Notes under the pieces: generated by a model
Databases searched by the model: none
The model's input: the letters and a program-made list of their open reading frames with translations, nothing else
What the model was told of the DNA's origin: nothing
From: Candidatus Ratteibacteria bacterium
GTDB taxonomy: Bacteria > Ratteibacteria > UBA8468 > B48-G9 > JAFGKM01
Length of the DNA: 11,931 nt
Assembly: GCA_028697565.1 (NCBI GenBank)
Contig: JAQVEU010000015.1
Location: 1-11,931 of the forward strand
Direction of reading: 5' to 3'
Shown here: positions 7,345 through 11,931 of the stretch, piece after piece
Numbering within the stretch: the stretch's first letter is position 1
Layout of the letters: each line of letters opens with the position of its first letter
Program-made: the position numbers and the translations under genes

Positions 7345-7457
7345 AAATCCACCCTAACCCTCCTTTACAAAAGGAGGGAGAGATAATAAGAGATAATCTA
7401 TATAAAAGGAAAGAACATCTTGGTTTTCTTTTAGAAAAGGAGGATTAAGGAGGATTT
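7345..7457. repeat. Second palindromic element, related to the 6217-6559 element
   Basis: The outer arms at 7345-7360 and 7442-7457 are inverted copies matching at 13 of 16 positions (AAATCC at the outer edge of both). Inside the left arm is the hairpin CCCTCCTTT-ACA-AAAGGAGGG (7358-7378). A weaker TTTTC/GAAAA hairpin lies near the right arm. The first 35 nt align with 6241-6275 at 29 positions, so both elements belong to one family. It lies downstream of the minus-strand operon and could form part of that transcript's 3' end. Confidence 0.8.
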
Positions 7458-7519
7458 TAATACTCTGTGCCTCTGTGGTGCATTTGTCCCTTTATGCCTA
7501 ACATTCCGTTACTGATGTT

Positions 7520-8209
7520 TCACTCTTTGTCTGATATTTCTAAAAGAGAGATAGTTACCGCCTTCCTCGGAAAAATCTTACTTAAAATTCCTGTTATAAC
7601 AAGGCCATCATAAAAAAATATAAAACCACTTAACAAAAGCCCTGCTATCCAGTTCATAAACAAAAAAATGATGGCAACAGAAATAATAAGAAGCCCTATT
7701 ATTATCAGATATATAATGGTATATTCTTTCACCACAAGAAATATCTTTTCCATTATCTTCTGGAGTTTAAAAGCCATATTTATATCACCGCCTTCCTCTA
7801 AATAAACACATACAGTAAAAGGAAGGAAATAAAGGGCAATTAAAAGGGTTATTATGCCCAAGAGATTCAAAATTTGGCCCCTAAAGTAAAATAAAGACAA
7901 GATCTTGCCTCCGGAAAGGGTTAACATTAAACTCCCTCCTAAAAACATCAATAAAAAGGGGATTAAAAGATACGATATCAATATAATAAATAAAAATAGC
8001 CCTGTTATAAATAGTCCCTTTATGTTTTCATCCCACTTAACAGGGGTTTTATCCTGTTGTATGCTTTTTTTAAGTTTTGTTCCTAAATATCCTAAAGATA
8101 TAAAATTAAATACAGGAAACAAGGTAATAACTCCACCTATTATAAGGCTTGTTACATTTTCTCTGTTTGTAAATGGTTCTTTAAACACATCTATAATTTT
8201 CTTTTTCAA
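7520..8209 (-). CDS. Polytopic membrane protein, DUF4013-like
   Basis: This 229-residue protein of unknown function has about five hydrophobic helices (roughly residues 20-42, 65-95, 113-137, 163-186 and 187-208), so it is an inner-membrane protein. The start of the protein fits my memory of DUF4013 proteins: a conserved IGG...FPVFNFISLGYLG followed by a short charged loop with Pro-x-x-Trp-Asp. The later EEGGDINMAFKL segment, before a long amphipathic stretch, fits too. The start is a TTG (8207-8209) that overlaps the pdxJ stop by 3 nt. It is supported by GAGGG (8217-8221) 7 nt upstream and by the lack of another early start. It is the last gene of the minus-strand run. No catalytic motif is visible, and a link to vitamin B6 is not implied by position alone. 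Confidence 0.7.
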   Translation of the reverse strand: MKKKIIDVFKEPFTNRENVTSLIIGGVITLFPVFNFISLGYLGTKLKKSIQQDKTPVKWDENIKGLFITGLFLFIILISYLLIPFLLMFLGGSLMLTLSGGKILSLFYFRGQILNLLGIITLLIALYFLPFTVCVYLEEGGDINMAFKLQKIMEKIFLVVKEYTIIYLIIIGLLIISVAIIFLFMNWIAGLLLSGFIFFYDGLVITGILSKIFPRKAVTISLLEISDKE

Positions 8210-8928
8210 TGACTTTCCCTCTTTATAATCTCCAGCATTTCTTTTACAGCCCTTTCAAGTCCTGTAAAAACAGCCCTCCCGATAATACTGTACCCTATAT
8301 TCAGTTCTTCTATTCCTTTGATTTTACAGATGGGGGCAGTATTGTGATAATCAAGCCCATGTCCTGCATTTACCCGCATCCCAATAGAGATGGCATACAC
8401 TGTTGCCTTAGAAATTTTTTCCAGTTCTGTTGCCACATCTTCCTCTGTCTTTGCATCCGCATACCTGCCTGTATGGAGTTCTATAAACTCTGCTCCTGTA
8501 TCCTTACCTGCAAGTATCTGTCTTTCATCCGGCTCAATAAATAAACTCACCTTTATACCTGCTTTGTGAAACCTCTCTGCACTGTCTTTTATCCTATCAA
8601 AATTTCTTACAACATCAAGTCCGCCCTCTGTTGTTAACTCTTCTCTTTTTTCCGGGACAAGTGTAACCTGATGTGGCTTTACATCAAGTGCTATTCTTAT
8701 TATCTCTTCGGATAGAGCCATCTCAAGATTCAGCCGTGTCTTTACAACCTGTTTTAATAGATATAAATCCCTGTCTTGAATATGTCTCCTGTCTTCTCTT
8801 AAGTGACATACAATAGAAGCACAGCCAGATAGTTCACAGATACATGCAGCATAAACAGGGTCAGGACTTTCTCCTCGCCTTGCCTGTCTTACAGTTGCTA
8901 TATGGTCTATATTCACCCCTAATTTCAT
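8206..8928 (-). CDS. pdxJ: Pyridoxine 5'-phosphate synthase
   Basis: PdxJ joins 1-deoxy-D-xylulose 5-phosphate and 3-amino-2-oxopropyl phosphate to make pyridoxine 5'-phosphate, the last ring-forming step of the DXP-dependent vitamin B6 pathway. The sequence gives 240 residues, the usual length. It opens with MKLGVNIDHIATVRQARRG, then CHLREDRRHIQDRD (His42, Arg44, His49), NLEMA (Glu69) and GHGLDYHN (His190). These fit the known active-site histidines and glutamate. The ATG at 8926-8928 is preferred over an in-frame TTG at 8941-8943: it gives the conserved N-terminus and has the ribosome site AGGGAG/GAGG just upstream. The TTG would overlap the hisC stop. The gap to hisC is 11 nt. The stop overlaps the start of the next membrane-protein gene. 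Confidence 0.96.
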   Translation of the reverse strand: MKLGVNIDHIATVRQARRGESPDPVYAACICELSGCASIVCHLREDRRHIQDRDLYLLKQVVKTRLNLEMALSEEIIRIALDVKPHQVTLVPEKREELTTEGGLDVVRNFDRIKDSAERFHKAGIKVSLFIEPDERQILAGKDTGAEFIELHTGRYADAKTEEDVATELEKISKATVYAISIGMRVNAGHGLDYHNTAPICKIKGIEELNIGYSIIGRAVFTGLERAVKEMLEIIKRESH

Positions 8929-8939
8929 TTTCCTCTCCC

Positions 8940-10037
8940 TCAAAGCAGCTCTTTAAGATTCTGTACCAGCAGCAGATTCTCTTCTTCTGTACCGATAGAA
9001 ATTCTCACATATTCAGGACCAATCCCAAACATATCTCTTATAATTATACCCCTTTTTTCCAGTTCTTTTATAACTTCTGTAGCATTTGGAATCCTGCAAA
9101 GGATAAAGTTTGCATATGTAGGAATGTAGTCTATCCCAAGAGAATCAAAAGCAGAATATAGATACACCCTACCCTTTATATTATTTTCAAATGACCTGTT
9201 GATATATTCCTTGTCATCAAGGGCTGCAATGCCTGCCTCCTGTGCAGGGATGGTGGTATTAAAAGGAGGCCTTATCCTTTCCATAAATCCAATTATTTCC
9301 TTCCTTGCTATACCAAATCCAATCCGTAGTCCTGCAAGACCGTATATCTTGGACAGTGTCCTTGTTATAATAATATTCTTACTATAGAGATATGGCTCTG
9401 CTGTACCAAAATCATCTGTGTCCACATATTCCCTGTATGCCTCATCAGATATAATAACTACATCATCGGGAACCTGTCTCATAAACTCGTCCATCTGTTT
9501 TTTATATATAATGGTACCTGTTGGATTATTGGGATTACAAAGGATAATAACCTTCGTCTTTGAGGTAATCCTTTCAAGAAACATATTCATATCATAAGAA
9601 AAGTCCTTTTTAAGAGGTATCTCCACAGGAATAGCCCCTATCTTATATGCAAGGATTTCATATATCTGAAATGATGGAGTTGGATACATAACCTCTTCAC
9701 CGGGGTTTATAAAAACTTCCATCCCCATAGATATAATCTCACTGGAACCACTTCCAAGAATAATCTCTTCTGTGGGTTTATTAAATACCTCTGCTATCTT
9801 ATTTTTCAGGTAATACCCTGACCCTTCAGGATATCTTGAGACCTTATCAGCACATCGTTTGATTGCCTCTACTACCCTATGAGAAGGACCCAGTGGATTT
9901 TCATTAGAAGCAAGTTTAACAATCTTTTCTATTCCAAGCCCATATGCCCTTTGAAGTTCCTCTATCGGTTTGCCCGGCACATAGGGTGCAATCTTTTTTA
10001 TATCCTGCCTTACAATATCCTCTATCTTATTATTCAT
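8940..10037 (-). CDS. hisC: Histidinol-phosphate aminotransferase (class I/II PLP aminotransferase)
   Basis: This 365-residue enzyme has the normal HisC length. It transfers an amino group between glutamate and imidazole acetol phosphate in histidine synthesis. Visible landmarks are KLASNENPLGPS (residues 41-52), RYPEGSGYYLK (68-78), GSGSSEII (95-102), CNPNNPTGT (167-175), SDEAYREY (197-204) and TRTLSKIYGLAGLRIGFG (225-242). In the last of these Lys230 is the PLP-binding lysine and Arg238 is expected to bind the carboxylate. HisC relatives also act on aromatic amino acids, so a broader tyrosine/phenylalanine role cannot be excluded without other his genes nearby. The ATG lies within the end of trpS (8-nt overlap), which suggests coupled translation. 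Next to pdxJ, it puts a PLP user beside a PLP-pathway gene. Confidence 0.92.
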   Translation of the reverse strand: MNNKIEDIVRQDIKKIAPYVPGKPIEELQRAYGLGIEKIVKLASNENPLGPSHRVVEAIKRCADKVSRYPEGSGYYLKNKIAEVFNKPTEEIILGSGSSEIISMGMEVFINPGEEVMYPTPSFQIYEILAYKIGAIPVEIPLKKDFSYDMNMFLERITSKTKVIILCNPNNPTGTIIYKKQMDEFMRQVPDDVVIISDEAYREYVDTDDFGTAEPYLYSKNIIITRTLSKIYGLAGLRIGFGIARKEIIGFMERIRPPFNTTIPAQEAGIAALDDKEYINRSFENNIKGRVYLYSAFDSLGIDYIPTYANFILCRIPNATEVIKELEKRGIIIRDMFGIGPEYVRISIGTEEENLLLVQNLKELL

Positions 10038-11025
10038 ATTTCATCCCTATCCTTGACTTTACTTCTTTCATCGTTTCCATAGCAATTTTTCTTGCCTTTG
10101 TTTCACCTTTTTTAAGTATATCCCATACCTCTCTTCTATTTCTTTCAAGTTCTTTTCTTTTTGACTGAATCCCCTCAAGATAAGAAACAACTGCTATCCC
10201 AAGTTCTTTCTTACAATCAGTACAGCCAATCATAGCCCCTTTACACTCCTTTTCTATCTCCCCTACCCTATCTTCACTGTTAAAAAGTTTATGATAGATA
10301 AATGCAGGACAGGTCTTTGGATGGCCCGGGTCTTTTCTGTATATCCTCTTAGGGTCGGTAAACATCTTGCTGACCTTATCTTTTATCACATCAGGAGAAT
10401 CTTTAAGATATATACAATTATTGTATGACTTACTCATCTTTCTATTATCTGTTCCCGGAATCTTGGGTGTCTCAGTTAAAAGTGCCTCAGGAATAGGAAA
10501 TGTCTCACCATAAAGATAGTTAAACCTCTGTGCTATCTCCCTTGTCAGTTCAAGGTGTGGCAACTGGTCCATACCAATAGGAACATAGCCAGCCTTATAA
10601 ATCAGTATATCGGCTGCCTGTAAGACAGGATAACCCAAAAACCCATATGTATTAAGGTCTTTTGCTATCAGTTGTTTTTTTTGTTCCTTATACACAGGAT
10701 TTCTTTCAAGCCAGGGTATTGGTACTATCATTGAGAATATGAGGTGCAGTTCTGTATGCTCCGGTACCATTGACTGCACAAATATCGTGGACCTATTCGG
10801 GTCAAGGCCACCTGCGATAAAGTCCATTGCCACCTCTTCTGCATATTCTTTAATTCTCTCCATAGATGTGTACTCAGTACTCATTGCATGATAGTCCGCT
10901 ATCATATAAAAACAGTTGTACCCTTCATCCTGCAGTTTCTTCCAGTTTTTAAGGGCTCCGAAAAGATGCCCTATATGCAAAGGGCCTGTAGGTCTCATAC
11001 CACTTAATATGTTTTTCTTATTCAT
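10030..11025 (-). CDS. trpS: Tryptophanyl-tRNA synthetase with a four-cysteine (likely 4Fe-4S) motif
   Basis: This 331-residue class Ic synthetase charges tRNA-Trp. It has the opening SGMRPTGPLHIGHL with the HIGH signature at residues 17-20, followed by the KMSKS loop at 196-200. The start region resembles the Thermotoga-type TrpRS more than the E. coli type. Residues Cys239, Cys261, Cys268 and Cys271 form C-x21-C-x6-C-x2-C in the C-terminal helical domain. This is almost the C-x22-C-x6-C-x2-C motif that holds a 4Fe-4S cluster in Thermotoga maritima TrpRS (established knowledge). Cluster binding here is inferred. The ATG sits within an AT-rich palindromic repeat, with GGAG 10 nt upstream. It ends inside the start of hisC. 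It lies third in the minus-strand run, 20 nt after the Nudix gene. Confidence 0.95.
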   Translation of the reverse strand: MNKKNILSGMRPTGPLHIGHLFGALKNWKKLQDEGYNCFYMIADYHAMSTEYTSMERIKEYAEEVAMDFIAGGLDPNRSTIFVQSMVPEHTELHLIFSMIVPIPWLERNPVYKEQKKQLIAKDLNTYGFLGYPVLQAADILIYKAGYVPIGMDQLPHLELTREIAQRFNYLYGETFPIPEALLTETPKIPGTDNRKMSKSYNNCIYLKDSPDVIKDKVSKMFTDPKRIYRKDPGHPKTCPAFIYHKLFNSEDRVGEIEKECKGAMIGCTDCKKELGIAVVSYLEGIQSKRKELERNRREVWDILKKGETKARKIAMETMKEVKSRIGMKYE

Positions 11026-11055
11026 AAGTTCTTAACTCCATAAGTTCATAACTTC
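11021..11055 (-). repeat. AT-rich palindromic repeat spanning Nudix end and trpS start
   Basis: Read on the minus strand, this 35-nt stretch is made of alternating AAGTTATG / AACTTATG units and matches 6144-6165 at 20 of 22 positions. It contains the last codons and stop of the Nudix gene, the whole 20-nt intergenic gap, a GGAG ribosome-site candidate and the ATG of trpS. The units AAGTT-ATG-AACTT can pair with each other to form small hairpins around the trpS start. Confidence 0.65.
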
Positions 11056-11459
11056 TTTCTATTTTCAAAATAGTCCTTGAGTATTTTTCTATGGTCAAAA
11101 GCAATATCTTCTGGCAGATTATCTTCTGTAAATACCTTTGCATCTTCTGCATCATCATCTCCTTTTAAGACCCCCCTACCCTTCCCAATAAATACCGTTG
11201 ATATGGTGTGGTGTCTGGGGTCCCTATCAGGTGCAGAATATGTATGGAACTGCGTCAACCCAATAATATCTAACCCTGTTTCTTCCTTCGCTTCCCTTAT
11301 AGCCGCATCTTCAAGACACTCTCCATATTCTACAAACCCACCGGGAAGCGCCCATCCATAGGGCTCGTTCTTCCTTTTTATCAGTACAATACCATCATCC
11401 ACCTCTATAATAATATCTACTGTGGGAATAGGATTTTTATATTCTTTTTTCTCCATCAT
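11046..11459 (-). CDS. Nudix hydrolase (ADP-ribose pyrophosphatase-like)
   Basis: This 137-residue protein is a single Nudix domain of typical size. The full signature G-x5-E-x7-R-E-U-x-E-E-x-G-U is present from Gly41 to Leu63 (G41, E47, R55, E56, E59, E60, G62), so the Mg-binding helix looks intact. The segment HTYSAPDRDPRHHTISTVF after the box resembles archaeal-type ADP-ribose pyrophosphatases, but substrate prediction in this family is unreliable. Likely role: hydrolysis of a nucleoside diphosphate derivative in the cytoplasm. The first of two adjacent ATGs is favoured because GGAG lies 9 nt upstream of it. The gene starts 3 nt after the M18 aminopeptidase stop, so the two are surely cotranscribed. 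Its stop codon lies in the repeat shared with the trpS start. Confidence 0.88.
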   Translation of the reverse strand: MMEKKEYKNPIPTVDIIIEVDDGIVLIKRKNEPYGWALPGGFVEYGECLEDAAIREAKEETGLDIIGLTQFHTYSAPDRDPRHHTISTVFIGKGRGVLKGDDDAEDAKVFTEDNLPEDIAFDHRKILKDYFENRKKL

Positions 11460-11462
11460 ACC

Positions 11463-11931
11463 TCATTTCTCCGCTGAATAAAAGGACCTGTATGCAAGAT
11501 AGGTAGAATAGACATCCGCCTTGCTGGTCAGTTCATAAGGGGCATGCATAGAAAGGACACCTGTTCCGCAATCAATAGTATCAATATTATATCTTGCAAT
11601 ATAGGTGGCAATGGTTCCACCTCCACCCTGCTCTATCTTACCTATCTCACCTGTCTGCCACATCACACCGTTTCTGTCAAAGATATCTCTGATATATGCA
11701 ATATATTCCGCAGATGGCTCTATGCTATGTCCTTTCCCTCTTCCCCCTGTTATCCGTGTGAGTACAACCCCACATCCTAAACGTGCAGTATTCCTCGGGT
11801 CATATACCTCTTTATAGTTGGGGTCTAGTAGAGTATCCACATCCGCAGATATTGCCTTTGAGTTCTGAATAACACTTCTGAAGTCAGAAGGTACCCCCCC
11901 CGCCTTCTCAATAATTTCTTCTAATACATAC
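11463..11931 (-). CDS. M18-family zinc aminopeptidase, C-terminal part (start outside window)
   Basis: The frame is open to the right edge, so about 156 C-terminal residues are visible. They follow the M18 (aspartyl aminopeptidase / aminopeptidase I) pattern: SKAISADVDTLLDPNY, then RLGCGVVL, WQTGEIGKIEQGGGGT and TIDCGTGVLSMHAPYELTSKADVY. In that last block the His of SMHAP is a zinc ligand in the family. The first metal-binding motifs lie outside the window. Family knowledge: cytoplasmic, tetrahedral, di-zinc exopeptidases that remove N-terminal residues from peptides; which residue is preferred cannot be read here. The first internal GTG near 11838 is not the real start, because conserved sequence continues upstream of it. 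It is the first visible gene of the minus-strand run. Confidence 0.9.
   Translation of the reverse strand, partial: YVLEEIIEKAGGVPSDFRSVIQNSKAISADVDTLLDPNYKEVYDPRNTARLGCGVVLTRITGGRGKGHSIEPSAEYIAYIRDIFDRNGVMWQTGEIGKIEQGGGGTIATYIARYNIDTIDCGTGVLSMHAPYELTSKADVYSTYLAYRSFYSAEK

Noticed and set aside
6217..7457. Possible CRISPR array
   Set aside because: The repeats are palindromic, unevenly spaced and of variable sequence. There are no regular spacers and no cas genes.
6103..7519. Remnant of an insertion sequence with transposase
   Set aside because: No frame or frame pair resembles a transposase. Only non-coding palindromic elements are seen.
8929..8943. TTG start adding 5 residues to PdxJ
   Set aside because: It would overlap the hisC stop and encode the ribosome site; the conserved MKLGVNIDH start is at 8928.
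11838..11840. GTG near 11838 as the start of the M18 peptidase
   Set aside because: Upstream codons in the same frame stay open to the window edge and match the M18 family (SKAISAD), so the gene is cut by the window.

Overview
The window looks like a chromosomal segment from an AT-rich, Gram-negative (diderm), probably anaerobic and uncultured bacterium. The diderm call rests on a secreted beta-barrel protein with a signal peptide. The anaerobe call is an inference from pyruvate phosphate dikinase and from a tryptophanyl-tRNA synthetase carrying the four-cysteine pattern of the iron-sulfur-containing enzymes. Gene style and the intergenic palindromes would suit a candidate phylum such as Omnitrophota or a relative, but the lineage cannot be fixed from this sequence alone.

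Left part, positions 1-2030, plus strand: the 3' end of a creatininase-family amidohydrolase is followed after 1 nt by ribF (FMN/FAD synthesis). A small outer-membrane beta-barrel gene comes next, with its own near-consensus promoter overlapping the end of ribF. A strong symmetrical hairpin closes this block and probably also terminates the gene converging from the right.

Middle, 2047-6102: a cytoplasmic-type GH29 alpha-L-fucosidase on the minus strand is divergent from ppdK (pyruvate phosphate dikinase) on the plus strand. A 105-bp gap between them carries a likely ppdK promoter.

Intergenic, 6103-7519: about 1.4 kb with no convincing gene, lying between convergent transcription units. It holds AT-rich palindromes just after ppdK, a 343-bp foldback element made of nested C-rich/G-rich hairpins, degenerate hairpins, and a second related 113-bp element. 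The hairpin stems differ between copies by paired substitutions that keep base pairing.

Right part, 7520-11931, minus strand: a tight run read in the order M18 aminopeptidase (cut by the window edge), Nudix hydrolase, trpS, hisC, pdxJ, DUF4013-like membrane protein. Neighbours are separated by -8 to +20 nt, so this is probably one operon. PdxJ makes the vitamin B6 skeleton and HisC is a PLP enzyme, so a cofactor supplier and a consumer lie side by side. The other genes are housekeeping without an evident shared pathway.

Most of the window is ordinary housekeeping. The least ordinary items are the covarying palindromic elements, the Fe-S type TrpRS, and a palindromic AT-rich repeat that supplies the Nudix stop and the trpS start codon. 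No defence system, CRISPR array, integrase or transposase was found.
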